Assembly: GCF_035918395.1 (NCBI RefSeq)
Contig: NZ_CP142362.1
Coordinates: 1,029,501 to 1,093,500, forward strand
Direction of reading: 5' to 3'
DNA from: Mycolicibacterium sp. ND9-15
GTDB taxonomy: Bacteria > Actinomycetota > Actinomycetes > Mycobacteriales > Mycobacteriaceae
Length of the DNA stretch: 64,000 bases
In this document: positions 37,675 to 47,230 of the stretch, piece after piece
How positions within the stretch are numbered: position 1 is the first letter of the stretch
Layout: each line of letters starts with the position of its first letter
Program-made: the position numbers and the translations under genes
The notes under the pieces: generated by a model
Databases searched by the model: none
Seen by the model: only the letters and a program-made list of their open reading frames with translations
What the model was told of the DNA's origin: nothing

Positions 37675-38871
37675 TCAGTGATACTCAAGCATGTGTATCG
37701 GGGTCATCGTTTGTGCGAGGCCGTCGATCTGTCCGAGCAGATCGGTGGGTTGAAGCGCCAAATCAAGTGCGTGGCAATGAATCGTCACACCGGCGTTCTG
37801 CACAATGTGGGTACTTACCGGCTCGTTACCCTTTGCATAGACGAGGTGCCCGTTCCGCAGTCCGAGAACCGTGCAATAGGCCAGCATTTGGTAGAGGTCA
37901 GCGTTCGGAAAGCCCTCGGGCCGTTCGGCTTTGTACTTGGCGTCGATGACCCCTGCCGGCAATCCACGGCGGCGGCATAAGAGATCCGGTCGCATGTCGA
38001 CCCGGCGGTGCTCGTCCAGATGCAATCTGGCTTGCGTCTCGCACTGCCATCCGCGGGCGGTCAGGGATTCGGACAACGCGACGGTGACGAAGTCCTCGAA
38101 GATCCGCCACATGTCGAACATGTAGCCGGTGACGGTGACATCCCCGAGGTGGTGGTCGAACGACTCAGCGGCCAAGACGATCTCGGCCAGCTGCAACGCC
38201 GGCTGGTAGCGGGTATTGAGCCGGCTCGGCTGCCACCGCGGAAGCCGGCTGCCGCGAGCAGGTATCGATACTTCAGCCAGCGTGCGCCGGAGCCGTTGCA
38301 GCAATCTGCGTGCGGGGTCGCTGACGCGCGGAACGGTCAACAGTCGCAGAGCCGCCATTGCCAGAAGTTGATTCTCCGCAATGTCCACCGTGAAGTCGTC
38401 GTATTCGACCGCAATCGGAACCGGAAGGCCGTAAAGGCGGTTCATCTGTTCACCGGCCAGGATGCGGCCGCGTAGCACCGGAAGGGTGTCGGTGATCGTC
38501 CGGTATCCCTGTAGCAGCCCTTGCTCGACTGCACGGCCGCCGAGCCGGGCGAACGGTTCGGCGACGGCCGGCAAGAGGTCGTCGGCCGCGTCGAGTTGCA
38601 CCGCGTCGTCGCGCCATATCTGCGGGTCTCGTGCATATCCGAGCAAGAACAACAGTCGGTTCAAGTCGGTGATCTTCGGCCGCACGACGACTTGACGTCC
38701 GTCTATGCTGACGGCACCGATCTTGCGTCCGGCAACCACGTCGAACAGCCCGTCATGCAGCGTCGGAGTGACAACCGCAAGACCAAGGTCCGTCAACGCT
38801 CGGTATTCGCTGACCGACAGTTTCGCAGTTTGAGGCGGACCGCCCTCAGTCAGAAGAAGTGGTTCCGGCAT
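37675..38871 (-). CDS. mcrC: McrC-type nuclease subunit of McrBC restriction system
   Basis: A 398-residue protein. The N-terminal ~280 residues follow the McrC fold that bridges to the McrB ring; the C-terminal PD-(D/E)XK nuclease core is seen in DMRPDLLCRRRG followed by AGVIDAKYK and a Gln/Tyr helix (LYQMLAYC). McrBC cuts DNA carrying modified cytosines and so restricts phage or foreign DNA. ATG 38871 lies 25 bp inside the end of mcrB with GAGGAT 8 bp upstream. Confidence 0.87.
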   Translation of the reverse strand: MPEPLLLTEGGPPQTAKLSVSEYRALTDLGLAVVTPTLHDGLFDVVAGRKIGAVSIDGRQVVVRPKITDLNRLLFLLGYARDPQIWRDDAVQLDAADDLLPAVAEPFARLGGRAVEQGLLQGYRTITDTLPVLRGRILAGEQMNRLYGLPVPIAVEYDDFTVDIAENQLLAMAALRLLTVPRVSDPARRLLQRLRRTLAEVSIPARGSRLPRWQPSRLNTRYQPALQLAEIVLAAESFDHHLGDVTVTGYMFDMWRIFEDFVTVALSESLTARGWQCETQARLHLDEHRRVDMRPDLLCRRRGLPAGVIDAKYKAERPEGFPNADLYQMLAYCTVLGLRNGHLVYAKGNEPVSTHIVQNAGVTIHCHALDLALQPTDLLGQIDGLAQTMTPIHMLEYH

Positions 38872-41095
38872 CGTCACTATCCTCATAGACCACAGCAGAT
38901 TTCGCGGCAATGCTCTTGGTCAAGACATCCAGCCCGTACCTGGCGCGGACGTCCACGTTGCGATCACCGAAGTGGTGCTCTTCAAGCAAAGGCAGGATGT
39001 CGGTGCGCCACATGAGTTCCAGGGCTTTGCCCGTTGCGTCGCCGGCGATCCGGTCGCGCATGAAGTAGGACGGTCCGACCTTGAAATCGGTGTCGGCTAT
39101 GCGCGAGTTCAGCTCCTCGTGCAGGTCGGCCAGGGCGCTCGGATGTCCCTTGGACGCCAGCCAGCTCCGCAGGATTCCGCGGGTGGGCTCCTCGGAGGGG
39201 TGAAGCGGCAGAAAGGCGAAGCGTCGCCGCAGTGCGGCGTCGACGAGGGCGATGGACCGGTCCGCGGTGTTCATCGTGCCGATCACGAAGATGTTCTTCG
39301 GTAGCGAGAACGGCTCGGAACTGTCCGACGAGTACATCAGGTCGATCGCTTGATCGCGATATTCCAGGAGGAAGTACAGTTCACCGAAAATCTTCGGCAG
39401 GTTGCCGCGATTGATCTCGTCGATGATCAGAACGTATGCGGCGTCGGGATTGTCGGCGGCTTTGTCAACCAGCGAGCGAAGCGGGCCGGCCTTCAACGTG
39501 AACCCGATCTGACCTTCCCCCTCGCCCTGAGGACGGAAGCCCTCGAAGAAGTCCTCGTACGAGTAGGCCGGGTGGAACTGCACCAGTTTCACATTCGCCT
39601 TGTCGGTGATGTGACGGGCGAGTTGCTGTGCGATGTAGGTCTTTCCGGTCCCGGGTGGGCCGTAGAAAACGAGCTGACGACGCTCCCGAAGAAGCTCGAT
39701 GCAGTCTTGCAGCCAACCGACACCGACATGGATCCGATCGGCAAGCTCGCCGGTGGCGTCCGGAAGGTGAACTGTTCCGGAGCCCGGCTGCCTTGGACGC
39801 CGTTCGGCCAGCGCCACGAGCGTCTCCAAGTGTTGGCTGAGGTCGAGAACTTCCCGTTGCGCACTCAGGAGGGCTGCGAGGTCGTCGGGAACATCCGACC
39901 ACGGGCACTGGTAGTCGAACCACTTCACCGACCGACGCAGGTTTGATCGGCCGTCGCTACTTGCGACGAATTCGGCGGGTCCGGTGATGGTGCCAAGGTG
40001 GACGACGCCTCCTTGGCTTACCGTCACGATCAGGTCCCCGCGATGCATTCGCTTGAGGAACGAATAGAACTCCTCAAATTTCTCTTGGCGAGCTGCGTAT
40101 CCCGACGAACGATAATCCTCGTCGACGATGTCTTTCAGCTCTTCTCGCCTGAGGTCGTCATCAACGGGTCTTAGCAAGCTCGCCGCGAGCGACACCGACT
40201 GCTTGTGCCGCCAGATCGGCACCATGTCTTGGCCTTTGACGTTCGACCCGTGCACCTTCCATGCGTGCTGCACCGGGCTAGTAGGCTCCGACTCTTTGTT
40301 GGGCTTCTGCCAACGGCTCAGCCAAGGCTCCCCGTAGAGGTCGACGTGACCGCCTTCGCTATCGGTGATGGCCTCGTAGATCGCAGACAGATCGGCGTCG
40401 ACGTCTCCAGTGGGCGTGGTCAGGAAGTCTGGAGCCAGTCCATCTCGAATCGCCTTGCGGTGCTCGAACTTCACGACAGGAAGGAAGAACAGAGGAAAAG
40501 CCAGGTAAAGCAGCGACTGTCGCTGCGCCGCCTGCCCAGTGGGCACGGCGTTGACCTCCTCCCGAAACGGGATCGGCTCAGCCATCACATCCAGCAACCG
40601 CGCTTCAGGTAAAGACTTGAAGTGCTGAGCCAACTCGATCAAGTACACGAGCTGGGCCCACCGGTAGGTCGTGAAAGCTTGGCCACCGTGGAAGACACCA
40701 CCACCAGCGAGGGCAGCCTCCACGTCATCGGGCAGGTCGACTGGTGTGGCGCTCATTGCCAGAACCTCTTTCACCTGCTTCACCTTCAAGACGCCTCCCA
40801 CGTTGACGATGGGCAGGACGTTGAGAATCAGCAGTTCGGCGAACAACTGGACCGCATCCGGTGCTGCGCCGGTCAGCTGATCGTGCAACTTCTCGAAGAA
40901 GCCGCGGTCGCTCTCGTCGGGCTTGTCGACATACAGCCGGGTCAGCTCATCGAGGTTGTCGATGGTCCACACGGGACGCCCTGGTGTCAGTAGAGAATCG
41001 GCTCTCCCAAGACCCGCTTCGATCAATTTCCGGCCGACCGCCTCAACGGCCACCGCAGGGGGCCGCCGGAATGTCCCGACTCCGGCATCGCTCAT
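38846..41095 (-). CDS. mcrB: McrB-type AAA+ motor of McrBC restriction system
   Basis: A 749-residue protein. The C-terminal AAA+ GTPase/ATPase has Walker A GPPGTGKTYIAQQLAR (~residue 478), Walker B VLIIDEINRGN (~557) and the McrB sensor block GTMNTADRSIALVDAALRRR. The ~470-residue N-terminus is large and, in this family, recognises the modified DNA; it has no domain I can name. Start ATG 41095 has a strong GGAGGAGAG site. First gene of a four-gene minus-strand operon, placed 158 bp from the initiator tRNA. Confidence 0.87.
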   Translation of the reverse strand: MSDAGVGTFRRPPAVAVEAVGRKLIEAGLGRADSLLTPGRPVWTIDNLDELTRLYVDKPDESDRGFFEKLHDQLTGAAPDAVQLFAELLILNVLPIVNVGGVLKVKQVKEVLAMSATPVDLPDDVEAALAGGGVFHGGQAFTTYRWAQLVYLIELAQHFKSLPEARLLDVMAEPIPFREEVNAVPTGQAAQRQSLLYLAFPLFFLPVVKFEHRKAIRDGLAPDFLTTPTGDVDADLSAIYEAITDSEGGHVDLYGEPWLSRWQKPNKESEPTSPVQHAWKVHGSNVKGQDMVPIWRHKQSVSLAASLLRPVDDDLRREELKDIVDEDYRSSGYAARQEKFEEFYSFLKRMHRGDLIVTVSQGGVVHLGTITGPAEFVASSDGRSNLRRSVKWFDYQCPWSDVPDDLAALLSAQREVLDLSQHLETLVALAERRPRQPGSGTVHLPDATGELADRIHVGVGWLQDCIELLRERRQLVFYGPPGTGKTYIAQQLARHITDKANVKLVQFHPAYSYEDFFEGFRPQGEGEGQIGFTLKAGPLRSLVDKAADNPDAAYVLIIDEINRGNLPKIFGELYFLLEYRDQAIDLMYSSDSSEPFSLPKNIFVIGTMNTADRSIALVDAALRRRFAFLPLHPSEEPTRGILRSWLASKGHPSALADLHEELNSRIADTDFKVGPSYFMRDRIAGDATGKALELMWRTDILPLLEEHHFGDRNVDVRARYGLDVLTKSIAAKSAVVYEDSDDAGTTSSD

Positions 41096-41210
41096 CGTGA
41101 CTCTCTCCTCCACCACACGACCCAGCCGGCGAATGAAACCGGTCGCCGCGCCGTGAGCCAATTGTCTACTAGCTCAGCTAATGCTCCCAAGCGTGTCGCC
41201 CACCCCATAG

Positions 41211-41246
41211 AGAACGGCCCCCGGACCGAAGTCCGAGGGCCGTTCT
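41211..41246 (-). terminator. Terminator hairpin downstream of tRNA-fMet
   Basis: AGAACGGCCC and GGGCCGTTCT enclose a second stem GGAC/GTCC with loop CGAA (TTCG on the minus strand). The stem begins 7 bp past the tRNA 3' end in the direction of tRNA transcription. No long T-run follows, as is common in mycobacteria. It also lies between the tRNA and mcrB. Confidence 0.75.
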
Positions 41247-41253
41247 CATCTAG

Positions 41254-41327
41254 TAGCGGGGACAGGATTCGAACCTGCGACCTCTGGGTTATGAGCCCAG
41301 CGAGCTACCGAGCTGCTCCACCCCGCG
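41254..41327 (-). tRNA. Initiator tRNA-fMet (CAT)
   Basis: A 74-nt cloverleaf on the minus strand with anticodon CAT. The acceptor begins CGCGGGG and ends CCCCGCT-A, giving an unpaired first position (C1 against T72), and the anticodon stem has three G-C pairs (CTGGG/CCCAG); both are initiator hallmarks. T-loop GTTCGAATC is standard. The 3' CCA is not encoded (CTA follows the discriminator base). Confidence 0.96.
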
Positions 41328-41420
41328 TCGGGTGAACGCCACGTTACCGAAGGCGGACGTGCACTTCCAAATCGCGCGGTCACCGCGGGCGATGACTTGC
41401 CCTCGCATGGCCGGTCACCT

Positions 41421-41487
41421 GGCGCGAGCGACCGCGAATGTACGTGCCGACGCGGCGTGTCGCTGTACAGACGCGGTCGCTCGCGCC
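41421..41487. repeat. Inverted repeat downstream of UPF0182 gene
   Basis: GGCGCGAGCGACCGC (41421-41435) and its exact complement (41473-41487) form a 15-bp stem around 37 bp that itself holds short complementary pieces. It ends 10 bp after the stop of the UPF0182 gene. Same core type as the elements at 9953 and 49467. Likely terminator-like or a dispersed intergenic repeat. Confidence 0.65.
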
Positions 41488-41496
41488 GGCAAGTGA

Positions 41497-44400
41497 TTAC
41501 CCGGCCGACTGGTACTTGCGCATCGCGTCGTCGAGGCGTTGCAGAGCCTCGCCGAACTGACCGAAGTTACCGCTCTGCTGGGCTTGACGCAGCGCGTCGA
41601 GCGCCGTATTGACCTCCTGCAGCGCAGCGGCTTTCGGACCCGACAGCTGCACCGGCCCACCCGGCGGCACCGCCGCGGGGGTAGGCGCCTCCGGCGCCCG
41701 GCCTTCCTGGTTGGCCGGCGGACGGGCCGCGGGCTGTTGACCGTCGGCCGGTGGCGGCGCGGCGGGTTGCTGCCCGCCCGGCCCGGCGATCGGCGCGGGC
41801 CCGGTGGCCGTGGCGTCAGCTCCGGGGCCGAACAACTTGGTCAGCGCATCGCGCACGGTGGGGCCGAAACCAATCTTGTCGTTGTACATCATCGCCACCC
41901 GGATCAGGCGCGGGTAGGACGATGCGGCATCGCTGGTACCCGGCGAGGCGTACACCGGAGCGACATAGAGCAACCCTCCGTCGGCCATGGGCAACGTGAG
42001 CAGGTTGCCCCAGCGGATGCGGTTTTGGCCGTCGCGGCCGATCAGGCCCAGTTCCTGAGACACCGTGGTGTCGGTGCTGATCGCGTTGAACGCCAGCTTC
42101 GGACCGTTGACCTGACCGGGAATCGTCAGCACAGTGAGCCTGCCGTAGGTGTCCGGGTCAGAACTGGCGCTGATGAAGGCGGCCAGGAAGTCGCGGCGGA
42201 ACCGGTTCATCGCGCTGGTCAGCTGGAAGGACGCCGAACGATCGTCGGAGGCAAGGTCTTTGGCGACGATATAGTACGGCGGCTGGAAGCTGCTGGCCGT
42301 CGGGTTCGGATCCAGCGGGACATCCCAGAAGTCCGACGTCGAGAAGAAGGTCACCGGGTCGTCGACGTGGTACTTGGCCAGCAGCGCACGCTGCACCTTG
42401 AACATATCCTCGGGATAGCGCAGATGTTCCTGCAATTCCGGGGTGATCTCGCTCTTGGGCTTGACGGTGCCGGGGAAGACCTTCATCCACGCCTGCAGAA
42501 CAGGATCCTGCTCGTCCTGGGCGTACAGCGACACCGTGCCGTCATAGGCGTCGACGGTGGCCTTGACGGAATTTCGGATGTAGGAGACCTGTTTGTCGGG
42601 CTGCAGCCGGTTCAGCGCCACCTCGTTGGAGTCGACGGTGGCCGAGGACAACGACGTCAGCTCGGAGTACGGGTAGTTGTCCAGCGTGGTGTAACCATCG
42701 ACGATCCAGACGATCCGCTCGTTGACGATCGCGGGGTACACGGTGGTGTCGGTGGTCAGCCACGGCGCCACCGCCTTCACGCGGTCGGCCGGGTCTCGGT
42801 TGAACAGCAGCTTGCTGTTTTCACCGATCACGTTGGAGAACAGGAAGTTCCGCTCGGCGTACTTGGCGGCGAACACGCTGCGGGTCAGCCAGTTGCCGAT
42901 CGGGACGCCGCCGCTGCCGGTGTAGGTGTAGTTCCTGGTCTCGACGTTGTTCTCGTAGTCGTACTCGCGTGGCGCGCCGTTCTCGCCGACGATCGCGTAA
43001 TCGGCCGGTGTGTTGGCGATGACCGGACCGTAGTAGATCCGTGGCTGCGACAGCGGGGCCGGCCCGGGCGAGATCACCTCGCCGTTGGCGCCGACGACGC
43101 TGGCCAGGAACTCCGGATACCCGCCGTTCTGGTTGGGGTCGTTGGCCACCCCGCGCACGGTGTTCGCCGGTGAGGCGACGAAGCCGTTGCCGTGGGTGTA
43201 AACCGAGTGGCGGTTGATCCAGTCCCGCTGGTTGTCGATGAGTCGGTCGGGATTGAGTTCGCGCGCGGCGACGACGAAGTCGCGCAGGTTGCCGTCGTTG
43301 TCGCGGTACCGGTCCATGTTCAGCTGATCAGGGAAGTAGTAGAAGTTCTTGCCCTGCTGGAACTGCGTGAAAGCCGGGCTGACGATGTTGGGGTCGAGCA
43401 CCCGGATGTTCGATGTCGTCGCCCGGTCGGTGGCCACCTGCGCGGCGGTCGCCGGGGCGTCGCCCGGGTAGTCTCGATAGCTGACCACCTCGTCGGTGAG
43501 TCCGTAGGCCTGTCTGGTCGCCGAGATGCTGCGGCTGATGTATTCGCTTTCCTTCTGCGCCGCGTTGGGCCGCACGCTGAACTGCTCGACCACCAGCGGC
43601 CAGCCCGCACCGACCACCAGCGACGACAGCAGCAAGAGCACCACGCCGATCGCCGGAATGCGCAGGTCGCGCAACACGATCGCCGAGAACACGGCGGCCG
43701 CGCAGATCACCGCGATCGCCATCAGGATCAGCTTGGCCGGCAGCACCGCGTTGATGTCGGTGTAGCCCGCGCCGGTGAACGGCTTACCGCCGCGGGTGTG
43801 GCTGAGCAACTCGTAGCGGTCCAGCCAGTAGGCGACCGCCTTGAGCAGCATCAGGATGCCGACCAGGGTGATCAACTGGATGCGCGCCGCACGGCTCAAC
43901 GCGCCGGTGCGGCCGGACAGCCGGATACCGCCGAACAGGTAGTGGCCCAACAGGTTTCCGAGGAACGCCAGGAAGGTCGCGACGAACAAGTAGTTGAGGA
44001 CGAGCCGATAGAACGGCAGGTCGAAGGCGTAGAAGCCGAGATCCTTGCCGAACTGGGGGTCGGTGATCCCGAAGCTGTTGCCGTGCAGGAAGAGCTGCAC
44101 GGTCTCCCACTGCCCCAGCGCGAACAGCCCGATGAACAGGCCGATCAGCGCGGGGATGCCGAAGCCCACGAGCCGCAGCCGCGCCATCACCGCGGTGCGG
44201 TAGCTCGCGACCGGGTCGTTGGGGCCGTTGGTCGGCACGAACACCGGCCGCGTGCGATAGGCCAGTGCCAGCCCGGCGAACAGGATGGAGCCGATCACCA
44301 GCGACACGACGAGGAACAAGATGATCTGGGTGAACAGCACCGTGGTGAACACCGAGCGGTAGCCGAGTTCGCCGAACCACAGCCAGTCGACGTAGGTGTC

Positions 44401-44511
44401 GATCAGCCGGGGCCCGATCAACAACAGGAGGACGGCTACGGCCCCCACCGCGATGAGAATTCGGCTACGTCGTGTCAGCTTCGGCATTCGTGCTGCGGGC
44501 CGCATACCCAC
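41497..44511 (-). CDS. UPF0182 family membrane protein (Rv3193c-like)
   Basis: A 1004-residue protein. About seven hydrophobic helices fill residues 15-300; a large extracytoplasmic domain follows (~310-890), then a Pro/Ala/Gln-rich low-complexity tail (~900-960) and a short coiled end. This is the UPF0182 family, conserved in actinobacteria and cyanobacteria, function not established. The beginning [20 protein letters not shown] matches the usual mycobacterial start. Followed by an inverted repeat. Confidence 0.9.
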   Translation of the reverse strand: MGMRPAARMPKLTRRSRILIAVGAVAVLLLLIGPRLIDTYVDWLWFGELGYRSVFTTVLFTQIILFLVVSLVIGSILFAGLALAYRTRPVFVPTNGPNDPVASYRTAVMARLRLVGFGIPALIGLFIGLFALGQWETVQLFLHGNSFGITDPQFGKDLGFYAFDLPFYRLVLNYLFVATFLAFLGNLLGHYLFGGIRLSGRTGALSRAARIQLITLVGILMLLKAVAYWLDRYELLSHTRGGKPFTGAGYTDINAVLPAKLILMAIAVICAAAVFSAIVLRDLRIPAIGVVLLLLSSLVVGAGWPLVVEQFSVRPNAAQKESEYISRSISATRQAYGLTDEVVSYRDYPGDAPATAAQVATDRATTSNIRVLDPNIVSPAFTQFQQGKNFYYFPDQLNMDRYRDNDGNLRDFVVAARELNPDRLIDNQRDWINRHSVYTHGNGFVASPANTVRGVANDPNQNGGYPEFLASVVGANGEVISPGPAPLSQPRIYYGPVIANTPADYAIVGENGAPREYDYENNVETRNYTYTGSGGVPIGNWLTRSVFAAKYAERNFLFSNVIGENSKLLFNRDPADRVKAVAPWLTTDTTVYPAIVNERIVWIVDGYTTLDNYPYSELTSLSSATVDSNEVALNRLQPDKQVSYIRNSVKATVDAYDGTVSLYAQDEQDPVLQAWMKVFPGTVKPKSEITPELQEHLRYPEDMFKVQRALLAKYHVDDPVTFFSTSDFWDVPLDPNPTASSFQPPYYIVAKDLASDDRSASFQLTSAMNRFRRDFLAAFISASSDPDTYGRLTVLTIPGQVNGPKLAFNAISTDTTVSQELGLIGRDGQNRIRWGNLLTLPMADGGLLYVAPVYASPGTSDAASSYPRLIRVAMMYNDKIGFGPTVRDALTKLFGPGADATATGPAPIAGPGGQQPAAPPPADGQQPAARPPANQEGRAPEAPTPAAVPPGGPVQLSGPKAAALQEVNTALDALRQAQQSGNFGQFGEALQRLDDAMRKYQSAG

Positions 44512-44600
44512 TCGTCGACTCCAGTCTCATTCCCGTACGTCCTGATCGACGTCACCCCAAACTCCGCCACAACTCTACGCAACGGCTCTGCCGCGTCGAT

Positions 44601-45623
44601 CTAACAATGGGGGCGTTCGCCACCGGCGGACAAGGTCTTCAGGGCGTCGACGGCGTGCCCCAGGGTGTCGACCTTGATCAGTTCCAGGCCGTCCTGCGGT
44701 GCGGTCTTGGCTTCCTCGCAGTTGTCGGCGGGCACCAGGAAGATGGTCGCGCCCGCCTCGCGCGCGGACAGCATCTTGTGGGTGATGCCGCCTATCCCGC
44801 CGACCTCCCCGTCCCCGCTGATGGTCCCGCTGCCCGCGACGAACTGGCCGTCGTTGAGGTCGCCGGTGGTGAGCTTGTCCACCACCGCCAGCGAGAACAT
44901 CAATCCCGCAGACGGACCGCCGATGTTCGCGAGGTTGAAGTCGATCGAGAACGGCGCCCAGGGCGCGTCGAGGACCCCGATGCCGAGATAGCCCTGGTCG
45001 CGCTCGGGGTGCTCGCCCAGCGTGATGGTGGCGACGCCGGGCGGACCGTCCTGGCGACGGTAGTCGAGCACCACGGTGTCGCCGGGCTTGGTGTCCTTCA
45101 GCAGGGCCTGGAACTCCTCGAGGGTCGCCACCGGCTTGCCGTTGACGGCGTCGATCGCGTCGCCGTCGGCCAGCTTGCCCGCCGACGGTCCCGGGTCGTT
45201 GACGTTCTCCACCGTCACCGCCATCGGAAAGTCCAGGTAGTGCAGCGCGGCGTACTCGGCGCTGCGCTCGGAGTTGCGGAAGTCGGTGGTGTTGGCCTTG
45301 TCGATCTCTTCGCGGGTCTTGTCCGGCGGGTACACCAGATCACGCGGGACCAGCTGCTCGCGGCCCGACAGCCACAGCACCATCGCCTCGCCCAGCCTGA
45401 GCTGATCGCGCTGCGACACCGTGGTCATGTTCAGATGTCCCGACGTCGGATAGACGTCGGCACCCTCGATGGCGACGACCTGCTTGCCGTCGACCTCGCC
45501 GAGCGTGTTGAACGTCGGCCCGGGCCCCAGTGAGACGTACGGCACCTTCACCATCGACACCAGCACCCCGAACGCCACGATGGGGGCGAGCGCGACGAGC
45601 AACGTCAAAGTCCGCCTGTTCAC
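44601..45623 (-). CDS. PDZ domain-containing Lon-like serine protease (YlbL-like)
   Basis: A 340-residue membrane-anchored protease. One N-terminal helix (LTLLVALAPIVAFGVLVSMV), a PDZ domain at ~130-210 (VENVNDPGPSAGKLADGDAI) and a Lon-type catalytic domain: Ser in NIGGPSAGLMFSLAV (~238) and Lys in GGITHKMLSA (~282). Homologues (Rv3194c, B. subtilis YlbL) act outside the membrane. GTG 45623 is preferred because the hydrophobic anchor begins right after it. Confidence 0.88.
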   Translation of the reverse strand: MNRRTLTLLVALAPIVAFGVLVSMVKVPYVSLGPGPTFNTLGEVDGKQVVAIEGADVYPTSGHLNMTTVSQRDQLRLGEAMVLWLSGREQLVPRDLVYPPDKTREEIDKANTTDFRNSERSAEYAALHYLDFPMAVTVENVNDPGPSAGKLADGDAIDAVNGKPVATLEEFQALLKDTKPGDTVVLDYRRQDGPPGVATITLGEHPERDQGYLGIGVLDAPWAPFSIDFNLANIGGPSAGLMFSLAVVDKLTTGDLNDGQFVAGSGTISGDGEVGGIGGITHKMLSAREAGATIFLVPADNCEEAKTAPQDGLELIKVDTLGHAVDALKTLSAGGERPHC

Positions 45624-45787
45624 GCCGCCCAATGTAAAGGTGACCGTGCACACGACTTCCACCGCAGGGCTGTGAAAAACCCCCGAGCACGACCGTCACG
45701 CAGAAATCGGCGGGGTCGAGGGCCGGTTCGCTGTCAGCGAGAGCCGCGCACCCACACCGCACGGCCTCGGTGAGTACGGTTGAGGAC

Positions 45788-47179
45788 ATGGCTGACCTGC
45801 CTTTCGGCTTTTCCGCCGGGGATGACCCCGAGGGCGAGAAGCGCAAGAAAGATCCCGACTCCGGCCCCGGCGGGGCCGGCGACCCGTTCGGCATGGGCTT
45901 CGAAGGCGGGTCCGAGTTCGACATGTCGCAGCTGGGTCAGATCTTTTCCAAGCTCGGCGAGATGTTCAGCGGCGCCGGCGGCGCGATGGCCGGCGGTAAG
46001 CAGTCCGGACCGGTGAACTACGACCTGGCCCGCCAGCTGGCGTCGAGCCAGATCGGTTTCGTCGCGCCGGTGCCGGAAAAGACCGCTGCGGCCATCGCCG
46101 ACGCCGTGCATCTGGCTGACACCTGGCTCGACGGCGTGACCGCGCTGCCCGCCGGCACCAGCAAGGCCGTCGCCTGGACGCCGACGGACTGGATCGACAA
46201 CACGCTCGACACGTGGAAGCGGCTGTGCGACCCGGTCGCCGAGCAGATCTCCACGGTGTGGGTCTCCGCGCTACCCGAGGAGGCCCGCGCGATGGCCGGC
46301 CCGCTGCTGGCGATGATGACGCAGATGGGCGGAATGGCGTTCGGCTCGCAGCTCGGTCAGGCGCTGGGCAAGCTGTCGCGAGAAGTGTTGACCTCCACCG
46401 ATATCGGGCTGCCCCTGGGACCCAAGGGGGTGGCCGCGCTGCTGCCGGAGGCGGTCGAGTCGCTGTCGGAAGGCCACGAGCAGCCGCGCAGCGAGGTGCT
46501 CACGTTCCTTGCTGCCCGCGAGGCCGCGCACCACCGTCTGTTCAGCCACGTGCCGTGGCTGGCCAGTCAGCTGCTCAGCGCGGTCGAGGCGTTCGCCCGG
46601 GGCATGAAGATCGACATGAGCGGTATCGAGGAATTGGCGTCGGGGATCAATCCGGCCGCCCTGACCGACCCCGCGCAGATGGAGCAGCTACTCAACCAGG
46701 GCATCTTCGAGCCGAAGGCGACGCCGGAGCAGACCGCAGCCCTGGAGCGGCTGGAGACGCTGCTTGCGCTCATCGAGGGTTGGGTGCAGACCGTCGTGTC
46801 CGACGCGCTCGGCAACCGCATTCCAGGGACGTCGGCGCTGGCGGAGATGTTGCGCAGGCGCCGCGCCACCGGAGGACCGGCCGAGCAGACGTTCGCGACG
46901 CTGGTGGGGCTGGAACTGCGGCCGCGCAAGATGCGCGAGGCCGCGGTGCTCTGGGAGCGGTTGACCCAGGCTGTCGGCTCCGACCGTCGCGACGCGGTGT
47001 GGCAGCACCCCGACCTGTTGCCCAGCGCCGAGGATCTCGACGAGCCCGCCGGGTTCATCGACCGGATGATCGGTGGCGACACCAGCGGCATGGACAGCGC
47101 CATCGAGGAGGCGATCGCCGACCTCGAAAAAGAGATCCAGAATCCCGACAGCGGCAAGGACGACGACACCGGCCGCTGA
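45788..47179 (+). CDS. DUF2342 / zinc-metalloprotease-like protein (Rv3195-like)
   Basis: A 463-residue protein of the actinobacterial family annotated as zinc-dependent metalloprotease/F420-biosynthesis-associated; real activity is not established. The first ~60 residues are acidic and Gly-rich (FGFSAGDDPEGEKRKKDPDS); the core has the histidine-bearing AAREAAHHRLFSHVPWL near residue 240. The family protein begins MADLPFGFS, so ATG 45788 is chosen; GTG 45770 is an in-frame alternative. Divergent from the protease gene. Confidence 0.85.
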   Translation: MADLPFGFSAGDDPEGEKRKKDPDSGPGGAGDPFGMGFEGGSEFDMSQLGQIFSKLGEMFSGAGGAMAGGKQSGPVNYDLARQLASSQIGFVAPVPEKTAAAIADAVHLADTWLDGVTALPAGTSKAVAWTPTDWIDNTLDTWKRLCDPVAEQISTVWVSALPEEARAMAGPLLAMMTQMGGMAFGSQLGQALGKLSREVLTSTDIGLPLGPKGVAALLPEAVESLSEGHEQPRSEVLTFLAAREAAHHRLFSHVPWLASQLLSAVEAFARGMKIDMSGIEELASGINPAALTDPAQMEQLLNQGIFEPKATPEQTAALERLETLLALIEGWVQTVVSDALGNRIPGTSALAEMLRRRRATGGPAEQTFATLVGLELRPRKMREAAVLWERLTQAVGSDRRDAVWQHPDLLPSAEDLDEPAGFIDRMIGGDTSGMDSAIEEAIADLEKEIQNPDSGKDDDTGR

Positions 47180-47230
47180 GCCCTGTGGATAACTCCGGTT
47201 GGTCCTCGCGCGCCGTGGCAGGCTCGATCG

